Source: Rheum nobile (lineage: Eukaryota > Streptophyta > Magnoliopsida > Caryophyllales > Polygonaceae). From it: DNA of 64,000 bases. The notes beneath the pieces are model-generated. The model had not been told where the DNA came from, did not search any database, and saw nothing but the letters and a program-made list of their open reading frames with translations. Where the stretch lies: positions 372,001 to 436,000 of the forward strand of contig WOAB01000568.1 of NCBI GenBank assembly GCA_027886185.1, written 5' to 3'. A program made the translations under genes and the position numbers. Numbering within the stretch: the stretch's first letter is position 1; every line of letters starts with the position of its first letter. Below, piece after piece: positions 1-11,804 of the stretch.

Positions 1-1529
1 CATCATTGGGACGACACATCTTAGTATACGTTTCGTCGAGAGTGACGTACACCGGAAGGTTTGTGACACCAACTAAGTGTCCTGTCTCTACACACTTGTG
101 AAAGAGACCGATCATGATCTTAGAATAGTACCAGATGGAGATGAGCCACCCCGATACCAGATTATAAAGAAACGACTGGACAAAGTCCGAGTAACGTTCC
201 TATCTAACAGTGCTAACTAAACAGTTACAGCACAATAACAGTTACAGGATAAATCCACATAAAGGCCCGAAAGGCGATCACAGATAATAGCGTTGTTCTA
301 ACAAATATACAACCTATTATATGATTTTCAAAACAGTTTATCAAAACCGTTTCCAGAGAAACAGAGTATTCATTCCAAATTAATTACTCAGATAAACTAC
401 TGATAATTAATGTAAATATGTAACGAATGAGCAAGAGCGAACCGCCACTTGTCTTAATCCGCATAGTAGAAACAAGCCTTACGACAACGACGGGATTCCG
501 GGCTCGACACGGGTATAGCTCCGCTAGCACAAACACCTTCGAGTCGACCCATAAAAGGAACCCTAAGTTAGATCCGACATACCCACAATACGAATCTAAA
601 AATGACGAAAGAGAACGAAAGGAAAGACGCCACGACCACAACCAACCAAGCCAAAGCCACGAAGGCATTCTGGGCACTGGCGGCGGTCGCTGTTCTTGGC
701 GGCGGTCGCTGTTCTTGGCGGCGGTCACCGTAGTTCATCACGGCGGTCGCCGTGAAGAACGCGGCGGTCGCCGTGAAGAACTCAGACGACAGAAGCGGCG
801 AGAAAACTCACCCAAATGATGTGCGTTTCGACCCCTTTATGCCTTGCCTGGGTTCTGACCTCCAAAGACAACCAAAAGGCTTCTAAAGGGCTTCTGGAAA
901 CACCACCAAACGACACCGATGAGAGGTTCGAACTCCGGCGAAACACAACTCCGATGACACGAAAATTTGGCAGAGGTTCGGTGTTTGGGATGGCTCAAAT
1001 CCCTTCCCCAACACCTCCTTTTATAGCCAAAGCATCTGGAGCACGAAGAGGGCCTACGAACTAGTTCGGCGCTTGCCAGAACCACGCCGGCGACCATCAG
1101 TTAAAGACCTCTGGGTAATCACGGCGGGAGCCGCGACTTTGCCTACGACGGGCATACGGCGGGCGCCGTAATTAAGGCGGTCGCCGTTCCTAGCTCTGGC
1201 GAGCCCAGCGTAGGAGACGACGGCCTGACACATCGGGCCCAGCGACGGCGGGCGCTGTGACTGTACGACGGTCGCCGTTTTGCCTTTTCCCGCCCATTCA
1301 GCTTTTGGATGAGCAAGACATTAACCCAGGATAAAAATTATCGTATGCGAACGCGTATAAACATTCGAAGCACGTCGTCTGTATTTTATTTCACTGAGAA
1401 AAATATTACAGATACAGAGCACATTACAGAATGTCTCAAGCTACCTGAATTAAATCCGACGTACTAAACGGGTACTCGGGAAAATTCCAAAATTCCCAAA
1501 ATAACCTTACAAAAATACGGGGTATCACA
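1..1529 (-). repeat. Tekay-type LTR, minus orientation, cut by window edge
   Basis: The reverse complement matches the first ~1.5 kb of the 2,404-bp LTRs at 36835 and 45395. It starts at 1529 with TGTGATACCCCG and carries the same GC-rich CGGCG/CGCCG block (about 670-1270) and the same TATAAAAG promoter box (plus coordinates 1018-1025, minus strand). No polypurine tract lies outside 1529, so 1530 onward is flanking DNA and this is either a solo LTR or the 5' LTR of an element running off the left edge. It is more diverged from the other two copies than they are from each other. Confidence 0.93.
1018..1025 (-). promoter_or_regulatory. TATA box of the minus-strand LTR
   Basis: Reads TATAAAAG on the minus strand, at the same place in the LTR as the boxes at 37328 and 45888. 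It would drive transcription leftward. The box is seen; activity is inferred. Confidence 0.6.
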
Positions 1530-3851
1530 ATAACTGATATTTTGACCTGTCCCTTCATTCTTAAACATCCGTAACTAGAATCTTTTCAAATTCAAATCAA
1601 TTCAGCACACATTAAATCAAATTATTATACCAACATAAATGTATTCCCCCTATATAAGCATGACCCAATCCAGCCTAAAGCATCGTACACTTCATCCTCT
1701 TACAATCCCACCACCAATCTCTGTAATCTTGGTCTCTAGAAGAACCCTAGACATGGAAAAAAATAATGAGAAACAACCGATGTCAAATGAGCACATTAGT
1801 ATTGCTGATCTATGAGAAGGAATCGACAGCGAAATAAAAATCATGTTTTGCAGAAAATGGGTCGAGGTTACTGTTCAGGGCAACTATTGTAGTAGACTTT
1901 ATTGTCCAGTTGACCAGGTATAAAGTATGACTTTCACTAAATTTATGATATGTAAGAGTTGTTAGTAAGAACACTGGTACAAGTCTTAAACCGTAGAGAA
2001 CTTTGCTTATACTCTGCAATAAAAGTCTTGTTGAAGTTATGCCAAGCATCAAAAATATCATCTTTGGTATCACAATAAATAAATTTAGGATACATACCTG
2101 CAACACGTTTCATCATTGGAAGAGTTGCAATGCATTTGTCAAAATTTAGCTTGGATCCTGCATAAAATTGAGAGAGATGTTGTAAGTGAACTATTCATGT
2201 TTATCAAAAAAGGTGCATCACATGTAACATATGAGAGATCCCAAATAAACAACATAGAACACACACGTAACTAATTTTCACAAACTCCAAAATATGGCAT
2301 TTCCAAGCCGTAGTAAAGAGCAGAATGTCTATATTGTCTATGTTATGCAGATAGGATAAGTTTAGAGGTCATAGAAATAAAAGGTGTAGATTGAATCTAC
2401 ACTATTTATAGGACCATAATCATGCATTAATAGGATTGTTTACTAGAATAAAGGAAAGAAGATAGTGAATCACCATTCTTGATTTGTTGAATAAGCTCAT
2501 CGTCCCCAACAACATCGACTCTAACAGCTCAGGCTTCTTCAACTACAACAACCCTTACAACCTAGAAACAATTTGTTCGCAGAATGTTAACAAAAATGAT
2601 GTCTTAACAAGACATTAAGATATAAATTAGCATTAATATCTCATTTTACGTTTCCATTACCATGTGGCAGAACCACTGAGCCACAAATTCCATGTGCACC
2701 TCATGAAGTCAGTCAAATATTAACAAGCCAAATGAGGTGAATCTTTAAAAATGGAAAATGGTAACATCACAAGCACTACCAAAGATTAGACCATGTAGTG
2801 GTTCTTTTATAACCAAACTCCACTAAGAGAAAAGACACTAGAAGTTAAAGAAGGAACCTTCAGCTTATACTCTAATCATATAAACGAGATGCAATCATAT
2901 CCTTATAGAGATATGATTAGCTAGAACCAATTCTTGAGATAATGACTTATGATTGTTCACTAACAACCCATATCATGAATAAATCACAGTGCTAAGCTCA
3001 CTTGGCAAATGAAGGGATAGCTTTGATTACAAATATTGACATTTTCTCTTATCTTTGAAATCCATACCAAGATTTAAAATCAGCTGCACTTTGGTGACCA
3101 TTATGTACAAAAAATCCATAAAGTTTTCTATGAGCACCAATTCCCCGCAAATCTAATTTATACAAGAACCATAACATCTGAATCATTCCAAAGTTAAATT
3201 CCAAGATCCTCCTTCATTCATCTAGTAGAAGAAAACAAGGGAAAGATAATTTGAAGGAAAATAACACACTATACCAAAAGAGGGCAACATTGCATACAAT
3301 GCAATTATTTTCCGAGTAATCCATTTTTGCATCTAATTGAAGTCCATCTCTTCTATATTAACATCACCAATTTGACAAATATCCATGTGACCAATAGTCT
3401 CACCTTTGCTACGAACCTCTGGGATGGAGTGGGAAACATAGATTTGCCATAAAAACACAAGCAAAACAACATATCATCATCATTGTATATTTATAATACT
3501 AAGCATGCTAATATTGGATTTAAAAATTGATGGGGGAAATTTGCACACAAATTGAGCATCATTGTCACTTGGAAAGTACGATGGGATTGCGTATAAGTCC
3601 TTTGCTAAAGCTGCACTTTTACTTTCTTCGACCATCTCCTTTTTCATGGCTTAATCCTCTGATGAAAATAGTGACTTTCAAATCTTTGCCCTCTAAACCC
3701 ACATAGCCCTCAAGGAACATCAATAAGCACCCTCTCCATCTCCTTCATCTTCTTCATTTCCTTTAACTCTTCTCCCTAGGATGGAGCTATAGCATCGGAT
3801 TTTCATGTAGATCTTCAACCAAAACAACCATCGCGGCGTTGAAAGAGGTCA
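1530..3851. other. AT-rich intergenic DNA with minus-strand coding-like scraps
   Basis: No complete gene is visible. Several short minus-strand stretches read like exon remnants. About 2160-1985 opens after a CAG and gives KLNFDKCIATLPMMKRVAGM followed by more uninterrupted residues. About 3655-3515 gives MKKEMVEESKSAALAKDLYA and continues open. About 2560-2470 and 3450-3345 give two shorter ones. Stops separate them, and I do not recognise the family. They may be a decayed multi-exon host gene or chance open stretches in AT-rich DNA. Confidence 0.3.
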
Positions 3852-4430
3852 TGATGTGATCCTACCTGCCCAACAACCGTTCTACAGTGCGGCCTGTAAG
3901 ACCGCGCCATTGGCGGCCCCCTTGGCGTGTTCTTATCTTTCCCATATCAGCATATCTATATTTAGACATTCCTATTTTAGTACTTTCTGTTTTTGGCATG
4001 TTGCCACTTTTGATCATTTACTATATTTAGTATGTTTGTTTTTACTGCTTTCTATTTATAGTTGGTTTCTATTTTTGGTGTGCACTCCTCTTATGCTTAA
4101 GAGGGTTGGCCCATTAGGTCAAATAAGGCCTATGGCCAAACTTGCAAGGCTATATAATGCCTCGCCCCTTGTCATTGTTTCTTACGTTGAAATCAAAAGC
4201 ATAGCCTTGTCGTTGAGATCTACTCCGCCCCTAAGCTTCGACGTGACCCCACTGATTGGATCCGAACTGAGTCTCATTAACGACTCACAAAGACAACCTC
4301 GATTGACTTGTTCCATCGAAACCCTGTCGCCCCTCCTCGAGACATCGAGCGCAAGGGAGCCATCATCCTTCATTCACGTGAAGGCTGTCACTTATCCGTC
4401 CGTTTTCCGAAGAGAAAGAATCTGAAAACT
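3852..4430 (+). repeat. CRM-like LTR fragment
   Basis: Begins TGATGTGATCCTACC, close to the start of the LTR at 50022 (TGATGTGACCCTGCC). It has the same layout: a T-rich U3, a 'ggcccattaggtc' stretch, then a TATA box (TATATAA at 4151-4157) and a U5-like region. No primer-binding site follows and the right end is uncertain. The long reading frame across 3856-4425 is probably an accident of the LTR sequence, not a gene. Confidence 0.5.
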
Positions 4431-5705
4431 CATTTTCTACCATGATCCGTTGTCAACGCGTATTCGAGGCCATCGGATCGCATCTGGTCGAATCCTCCAT
4501 ATCGCCCACCAAAACGACGTCGTCATGCTGATTCTTAGCACCCTCTTCAATGCCTCCTCGTCTGAACCAAAACCCACCGTTAGAAGTTCATCCCTCAGTT
4601 CTAATGGAGATGAAGAGAAGAAAACTATACACAAGATGTGAGAAACGAACGCTGCAAACCTAGAGTTTCTTTTCAGGGCTGTAAAACAATATAGAAGAAG
4701 AAGCGGAAATAAAAACGATCCACCAACTCGAACCATATTAAGCAATTACTTTAACTTTCCTTAATTTTGTATGTATCTACTAATGCCATTTATTACAGCA
4801 AGAACATTATTAATCATAACTGAATTTAATCATAACATTTTGTAGACCTGTTCGTAATTTTAAATCACCAAACTATTTAATACTTTCATAAAAATGCCAT
4901 CAAACAAAATTATGAAAATAAACAAGTAGAAAATAATATAAAACGATGGTAAAATATAACGGTATATTTGGCACGTCATTATGATTTCCTATTAACATGT
5001 TTTGTTAGATATGAATCAGTTATTTTCTGGACAAAATTTTATATAAACTTGATATATCATCAAATTCGGTTTTGCATAATTTATTCCCGTGTTAACGTGA
5101 TTATTTCTGGGATAATCATCAAAATATTACTCATGTGTGTATACAGTGAAAATATTTACCAACAAAAATCATTAATGCTTTTTCATTTTCGATTTATGCA
5201 GGTTTATTGTGTAGGGAGCAAGAGGCTACAACCCTCTTCCAATTTATTTGATTACTATTAAATATTATTTATAATTTTGGGTTTCATGTACAACTTGCCT
5301 AGGATTACAAATTTAATTTTCATTGTACTAATAACTCTCGATTTAAATGTAGACTCAAAACAAAAGATAAATTAAAATTAAATCGCAACTATTACTGTTA
5401 AGGTGGAGACTGTTTTTTATTTTTAGAATTGTTTAATATATTTAAGGGAGTTTTCCAGGATAAATATAGAGTTCAAAATTTTATAGTTAATTACTTATTA
5501 TTATTTTTTAATAATAATAAAAAATTCAATAAACACAATTCACACATGAGATGTGACTTATTTAAAATAAAGAAGCCAACTTTGCCAACCTATCAAAGAA
5601 GATACACTCATTATACAATAAACTCATCCTATAACTTAAAATAATATCAACCTCATATATGACAAATATTAAAATTTTTAGAAATTAAAATAGATGGAAT
5701 CCTAA
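4431..5705. other. AT-rich intergenic stretch, no gene seen
   Basis: Short frames only; no splice pattern, recognisable domain, RNA gene or terminal repeat was found. Base composition is strongly AT-rich after about 4740. Confidence 0.5.
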
Positions 5706-5713
5706 TTTATAAA

Positions 5714-6702
5714 GGGTGGTGCTAGCTACGCTCAAATTTTTCACTAAATAAACTCAATTGTTCACGCATACAAAACGCGGGAGCGAGACCAAGTGCACGC
5801 ATACGCGAAACGGGAGCGAGACAGACTGAACGGGTATCCGAATAGAGGTCGAAAACCACAAAAAGTCCCGCACCCGCTTTGCGGGCGCGGGGCTTTGGCT
5901 TTACTTTAATGTCCACGCGGGACCCACTTGATACAAATAGTCACGCACCCGCAAAGCGGGTGCATGACTCCCTTCTATTTTCCCACTGCATATTCACCTC
6001 CCAAAGCAACATCAATGGCTAGCACCAAAGCTGGCAAATTTTCTCCATCTGGTTTCGATCTTGGCAAGGACCCAGAAGAAATCATCTTTCTTTCATGACC
6101 ATTACTGGCAAAGTGAAAAAGAAAGAGATGAAAAAATCATCCAAATGTTACTTGCAAATTTTTACAAAGAGAGAAGAAAAAGAGGAGGAATGGGGGGTGA
6201 ACTGATTGAAGAAATTGAGGGTTAGAGGTGGTTTTGGTGGTGGGTTTTGATTCAATGTTCTTGTACAGCACAAGTGCAACTACTGGTGTAGTGGTGTGCC
6301 AGGGGTTTGAATTGAAAAGAGGGAGAAAGAAAAAGAAGAAAGAGAGAGAGAAAGAGAAGTGCAATTAATGGGGGCAGAGCAAAGCAGAGGGAGCCAAGGA
6401 GGTGTAGTTGGAAGCATTAAATGGGGAGAAGTGATTTCTGCACACATGGCAGCCTCTTCTTCAGCCCCACTCATTTCTCCCTCTCAATTTAAACCCAATT
6501 TACTTTGTCACTTAATGTTTTGTCCCGCAATCGCAATGCGGGTGCGTGACATTATGTATTTAACCAACAAAAAAATCGGATATCCTTAATTTTAATACGC
6601 TCGTATTCCGAGCGCGTGAGTTCGATCTCGCTTCCGCTTTTTGTGAGCGTGAGTCTTTTGAGCATAAACAGAAAAAAAAAGTGAGCGTATCTAGCGGTCG
6701 CG
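5714..6702. mobile_element. Non-autonomous Mutator-like (MULE) element
   Basis: An imperfect terminal inverted repeat of roughly 90 bp joins the two ends. The left end reads GGGTGGTGCTAGCTACGCTC and the right end, on the minus strand, CGCGACCGCTAGATACGCTC; similarity continues through a shared GCGGGAGCGAGA-like block. The element is flanked by direct TTTATAAA copies at 5706-5713 and 6703-6710. It encodes no transposase. The middle holds a non-TIR stretch, including a short plus-strand frame at about 6014-6100 starting MASTKAGKFSPSG, which could be captured gene sequence. Long TIRs favour MULE; an 8-bp duplication would also fit hAT. Confidence 0.72.
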
Positions 6703-6710
6703 TTTATAAA

Positions 6711-7460
6711 TTGAAGTGAAGCCTATTTATCCATATAAATTAAAATTAAATAAATATATTGTCCCGTGAGTAGCACATGCATCCCACAAGTATTTCTAAT
6801 TTTTGAATGCTTTGTTTATTTATATGTTTCATTAGTGAATTAGAAACTCATGCATTAGTTAATTTAAATCTGAACCTCATGTTTCTCCGTCTAATCATAC
6901 TCAATTAATCTATCTATATGTAGATTGCGGATCAGGTGCGAAGGGGGGATGCGGTGCAAAATGGGAAACAATCTTGACCGTTGATCCGAGTGCGCGTCCC
7001 CATGAACCCTTGTGATTTTTTATTTCCTTAATAAATCACTAAAGGCTTACGACCCATCCAAATATCATAACGTCTATAACGTCTTGGGCTCAACACTCTC
7101 TTGTTATTTATTTTTCATTCTTTTCACTTTTATCTTAATTACGTAAACCATAAATATTTACAAATTGTATTGAATTAAATATGGGAGGAAGAAGACGTTA
7201 TCATATATGAACATTAAGTGACAATATATGGACATCAACACACAAGATTTGCACCTCTAGTTTATGAACATCATATAATTAATATATGAACATGTGCATG
7301 TAACATATGAATCTTGACGTTATCGTATATGAACATCAAAACACGTCAACCAAGTAAAAAGAAACTCAAATATACGAACATGTGCATGTTACATATGAAC
7401 CTTACAAAACTATATATTAATGTGTGCATGTTATATATGAAACTCAAAGACCAAGTAAAA
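6711..7460. other. AT-rich DNA with degenerate GAACATGTGCATG repeats
   Basis: From about 7200 the sequence contains several imperfect copies of an 'atatgaacatgtgcatgttacatatgaac' type unit, resuming at 7994-8060 on the far side of the retroposon at 7476. The unit is near-palindromic. No gene is visible. It was one repeat-rich tract before the retroposon inserted. Confidence 0.45.
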
Positions 7461-7475
7461 AGAATTTCAAACATG

Positions 7476-7978
7476 GCGGTGAGCCGACGCCGGAACCAAA
7501 GTCGATTAAGTACTTGTTTGAGTACTTATCATGAGTTTGGTTTTTTGCGAATCTGTTTTTTAAGCTTGTATTTAACACTTCTTTGCTTTTGTTAAGCTGA
7601 TCTAGGGTGGATACCGAGTTGTTCCAGTTGTGGTCATTAATGTGTTTGAGGCTCCAAAAGATCCCTTGGAGGGCAACGTGAAAGTGGTCGAGACTTCTAA
7701 AGATCCCCCATTTAGGTGGGGGCAACGTCATGGTGGTCCATTCAACACTTGCCCATGATTGATCCGGTTTGACCCATCATCTGGTAGAACTGTCTGTTGA
7801 TTTTTCTTGACTCACGACTCTCCCTAGTTCGTTTAGCTCGATTTTGCTCTATTGTATTTTCATTTGCTTGACTTTGTTGCTTTTTTTAACTGGTTTGTCC
7901 GGTTGCCGTTTTATCGGCATCTCGAGTTATCCGACATTGTTATGTCGGTAACTCGAATTCTTACCTCATCAAAAAAAA
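7476..7978 (+). mobile_element. 5'-truncated LINE or SINE retroposon with poly(A) tail
   Basis: About 500 bp ending in a poly(A) run (7970-7978) and flanked by the direct repeat AGAATTTCAAACATG at 7461-7475 and 7979-7993, the signature of target-primed reverse transcription. A strong hairpin lies just before the tail: arms CGAGTTATCCGACAT and ATGTCGGTAACTCG around a TGTT loop (about 7923-7955), with one bulged base. No RT coding is present, so it is a short LINE 3' end or a SINE. Confidence 0.8.
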
Positions 7979-8114
7979 AGAATTTCAAACATGAACATGT
8001 GCATGTTACACAAAAACTTTAGATAACTAATATATGAAGACGTGCATGTTACATGTGAACATCAAAGACTAAGTAAAAACAAATAAACGTAATGGATGAT
8101 GGGTTAACACTATG

Positions 8115-8903
8115 TTAAACTCTTAGCTCTTTGCTTCCCCTCAATAATTTGACAATACAAGATGATTCATGGAAAGACATTTTATGAAATTTAAAACTCG
8201 TAAGTTTCGCTCAAAGTTGTAACTGTGTCGTAAATGATAAATCGTAGGTAGTTTTAGTGTTGTTTGTCCCCCAAACTCTTAGTTCTTTGTTTTCCTCCAA
8301 TATTTTGACAATATAAGATGATTCACGAAAATAAATTGATAAAATTTGAAACTCATAATTTTCGCTCAAAGTTGTGCTTTGTGTCGTAAATGGTAATTTG
8401 TCAGTTTTTTTAGTGTTGTTTGTCGCCCAAACTCTTAGCTCTTTGTTTCCCCCCAATATTTTGACAAAATAAGATGATTCATGGAAAGAAATTGAAAAAA
8501 AATTTGAAACTCATAACTTTCGCTCAAAGTTGTACCTTATATCGTATATGCTAAATAGTATGTCTTTTTAGTGTTATTTATCGCTCAAACTCTTAGCTCT
8601 TTGTTCACTTCCAATATTTTTACAATATAAGATGATTAACGAAAAGAAATTGATAAAAATTGTAACTCATAAATTTCGCTCAAAGTTGTACCTTGTATCA
8701 TAAATGGTAAATCGTAGGTGTTTTTAGTGTTGTTTGTCGCCCAAACTATTTAGATCTTTGTTTCCCTTCAATATTTTGACAATATAAGATGATTCACGAA
8801 AAGAAATTGATAAAATTTAAAACTTATAACTTTTGCTCAAAGTTGTTCCTTGTGTCGTAAATGGTAAATCGTAGGTGTTTTTAGTGTTGTTTGTCACCCA
8901 AAC
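8115..8903 (+). repeat. Satellite array, left segment (about 5 monomers of ~156 bp)
   Basis: Tandem copies share blocks such as AACTCTTAGCTCTTTG, AATATTTTGACAATATAAG, TTTCGCTCAAAGTTG and GGTGTTTTTAGTGTTG in fixed order. Spacing is about 156 bp. The array is cut at 8903 in the middle of a monomer by the CRM-like LTR and continues at 23884, so the two parts were once joined. Confidence 0.93.
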
Positions 8904-9815
8904 TGATGAGTCCACCACCATTACTGTGCAAGCGGATCTAGACGCTATGAGTGTCAAGTCTACAGGCCCCGTGACTAGCAGCCGCACTCGCGCCATCGCT
9001 CGTGCAATGCAAAGCGTCATCACTCGGACACTCGCTTGTGACAACGCGCTCACGACTCCGGAGCCTCACCTCCTCACATTGTCTACGCTCTCCATCACTC
9101 GCCAGCCTTCTGAGCCTGGCGCCTCACCACTATGACTAGAACACGCCCCCTAGCCATCACTCGCGCCCGCGCGCTCAACGACGCCATGGCCTTCATGTCC
9201 GCGACGCCTCTTTGGCAATTCATGCCATTGCTTATCTTAGTACTTTCAATTATTTTGAGGTTATCTTTATAGACTGGCTATTTGTGAACTTTCCACTTTT
9301 AGCACTTGCTTGTTTTGCTTATTTCTATTTTGAGACTTTCTATTAGTAGTATTATTACGACGTGCGTGTACTTATGCTTATGACACGAGCCGCTGTCGTT
9401 CATGGGCTTATTTCGGCCCAAGTCCAACTCTCTTAGGCTATATAAGCCTCACTATGTAATCTTTGCAATCACACGTTGTTGAATGGTTTAATTTCGATTT
9501 GAGATTATCTCCTTATTGAACCCTAGGCGTCACCCCCAAACTTGGTTACTTATTCGAGCCTCCATTGACTCATCACGTTGAATTATCATGCTTGATCATC
9601 ACGTTGATCTCGCCCTTGAAGCCTCATCACGTTGAGACTTCCACGCCTCTGACAACCTTGATCACTTTTGAGCTCGGAGACGAGCCTGGATTGCCATCAC
9701 GTTGGCTGTCCCGAGACATTTTGAGAAGATTCAGACGAGAAGAGTTGACAACTTACTTGGTCTAGATCGGCGAGACATACGTCAATGGGACTCATCCGAG
9801 ACCTCTAGCGCATCA
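8904..9815 (+). repeat. 5' LTR of the outer CRM-like element
   Basis: 912 bp, starting TGATGAGTCC and ending CATCA just before a primer-binding site. Its first ~350 bp match 23095-23453, the start of the matching 3' LTR. The beginning of the LTR also encodes the C-terminal end of the polyprotein, including STGPVTSSRTRAIARAMQSV, as is known for CRM-type chromoviruses whose pol frame runs into the 3' LTR. It is inserted directly into a satellite monomer. Confidence 0.85.
9439..9446 (+). promoter_or_regulatory. TATA box of the CRM-like 5' LTR
   Basis: TATATAAG in a 'ggctatataagcc' context about two thirds of the way through the LTR, the usual position of the U3/R boundary promoter. Comparable boxes occur in the related LTRs at about 4151 and 17250. 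Confidence 0.6.
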
Positions 9816-9817
9816 AT

Positions 9818-9830
9818 TGGCATCAGAGCC
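9818..9830 (+). other. Primer-binding site, initiator-Met tRNA type
   Basis: TGGCATCAGAGCC lies two bases after the LTR end and is one base away from the usual TGGTATCAGAGCC. It fixes the LTR/internal boundary and the plus orientation of the outer element. Confidence 0.8.
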
Positions 9831-10654
9831 AAAGGATCAAGTTAAGTCATTGCTTTCTCATTCTTCTCTTTACATTAACTCTTGCTTATCCATCGATCCA
9901 TTACACCACGCAATCACTTTCGCCATCCCCTTCGTCAATTTTTTTCTTGCATTTCCCACCCTCCGCAGCCCACCCTTAACCCTAGCCTAGGTTCGATCTC
10001 ATCCTTCCCTCAAGGAAATATCATGGCCAAAAAAAGAAAGAGAAAAGAATAGCCATATCCCAAAGATCTCGCAATATCTTTAAGGAAACAAACTTATCTT
10101 GTTGACTTTTAAAATATTTTGTGATATCTTGCTTGAGAATCGGTTATTCTTGCATATCTTTTCTTGCCATAAGTTGTTATCTCTATCTTATCTTGCACGC
10201 ATAAGCATCAATATCTTTTGCGTTTCTTTTCATTTTAAAAAGAATCTTGTTGCTGAAAATACAAAAAAAAATAGTTGGTTAAATAAAAAAACAACTGAGC
10301 AAAATGAAAGCCTCAGACGATCTAGGGAATTCCCTATTCCCACGACAACAAGTTCACTAAGCATACCTCTCCGCCGTCTAAACAACACAAAGGTTTGAAT
10401 TGCTTGCTTGCCAGCTTATTATCGTCTTGCATATCGACCATAATTTTCAAGTCTTCTTGATTGTGTGTTGTTACTTTTTGGTATTGTGGTATCTTGTGAC
10501 CTTACTTGCCTTACCCTCCTCCCGACATCCAAATTAGTTGACCGCCAAGAGTTCTTGTTTTGAGTTGTCGAGTAGGTTTGCTTGCTTGTTCCATGTGCTT
10601 TGCTTGTCACTTGTGCCTTTTGACTCTCGCTAGTATATGATTCAAATAGGTTCC
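9831..10654 (+). other. Untranslated leader of the outer CRM-like element
   Basis: No long frame. It contains an A-rich patch at about 10260-10310 and repeated 'tatcttgc'-like words, similar in character to the leaders at 14624-15315 and 51058-51851. This is the expected packaging and leader region between primer-binding site and gag. Confidence 0.6.
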
Positions 10655-11804
10655 ATGATGATCGACGGCACCCAACTTACAATTGAGCAACTACAACAAC
10701 AACATGTCCTACATGATGATCAACAATAAGCTCGCATTGCTGAGTTAGAGCGCCAATTGGCGGAACGTCCGCCTTTGCTTTCGAGCATTCCCACCGAGAC
10801 CATGCCGGTGAACATGAATCCCCAAGCTATGCCACAGACACATGAGGCAGGCACTAGAGGACACGTTGCGGACAAGGGAAAAGGTCTAATTCCATCAATA
10901 CAACCCCCTATTGACAACTTGCAATGGCTCAATTCCGTTATTGAGAGCCGACAAGGACAACACACCATGGGTGACCGCTACCGCCCTCCCTCGCTTCACG
11001 GACAAGAGTAAAAAACCTATGATGATGAAAAGGACCTAAGTGAAGAAGAATGGTCAAAGCCTCCTAGTTCATAACCATATGTGGACATGGGAGATAGGAC
11101 AAAGCGGTATGAGTGCGAACAACGCGCACAACGTCGCCTTTCCGAGAACACCGTGCGCCGACACCAAGGGCACCACAACGAGCCTGACCGCCCGAGCATG
11201 CACTTGAGCGGCGATGACACGCGCGTGTGCCATGACCACTATTGCGGCCCTGATCGCCATTACTCAGGACACTATTGCAGCGCCAAATGTCGCTAGTCCA
11301 CTTCCGCGACTTTGATGAGGATGAATTTGACATTGAAGGTGTCGCCAACCGCACACATTCGCATCCTCCTTTGCAATATGGTATAGAGAACCAGAGGTTC
11401 CCGGAAGACTATTTGTCGGAGCCACAAGAGAAATTCTATGAGGCCCCGCCTAATCGCTTGAGCCGTGACCAAGGCCGCCCGCCTCATGACGATCACTATG
11501 GTCGCTACAACAGGCGCAATAACCAAGGATATCACTGACGTGAATGATACAACTGAGACCGACACCAACGTCAGCCTCCGCAGGCCCGCAACTTCGACTA
11601 CGCCTATGATGCCCCACGCAAACGCTATGAAGACCGGCTCCCGGTGCCCGCTCCCACGGCTAGGTGTGACATTAAGGTAAAAATCAATCATTTTAATGGT
11701 GAATATGATGCATCTGCTTTTCTTGAGTGGCAAAAGGCAAGGGAGTATGCACTTCAACATTGTCAATATAAAGAGCACGATAAAGTAGATATTGCCACAT
11801 TGTA
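10655..11804 (+). pseudogene. gag, first part, CRM-like element (decayed)
   Basis: The structural protein that forms the virus-like particle. The frame opens at 10655 (MMIDGTQLTIEQLQQQ) and carries stops at 10727 and 11009 and another near 11070. It then shifts frame around 11275-11300 and shows HFRDFDEDEFDIEG and, at about 11660-11800, IKVKINHFNGEYDASAFLEW, which is gag core. It is interrupted at 11804 by the composite element; the rest resumes at 18832. The gag at 51852-54095 has a matching N-terminal layout (MMxxx, Q-rich helix, VIESRQG). Non-functional. Confidence 0.8.

Noticed and set aside
427..1064. Open frames on both strands in the first kilobase
   Set aside because: They lie in the GC-rich part of a Tekay-type LTR and recur in the two other LTR copies; frames come from the CGGCG repeats, not from a gene.
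3856..4425. 189-codon plus-strand frame
   Set aside because: It starts at the beginning of a CRM-like LTR fragment and runs over its TATA box and U5; no domain is visible.
8899..8903. Target duplication CAAAC for the outer CRM-like element
   Set aside because: The matching right copy cannot be found because the 3' LTR is truncated and about 40 bp of satellite phase are lost.
9818..9830. tRNA gene near the TGGxATCAGAGCC words
   Set aside because: These short words are primer-binding sites after LTR ends; no cloverleaf surrounds them here or at 12733, 17771, 39243 and 51044.
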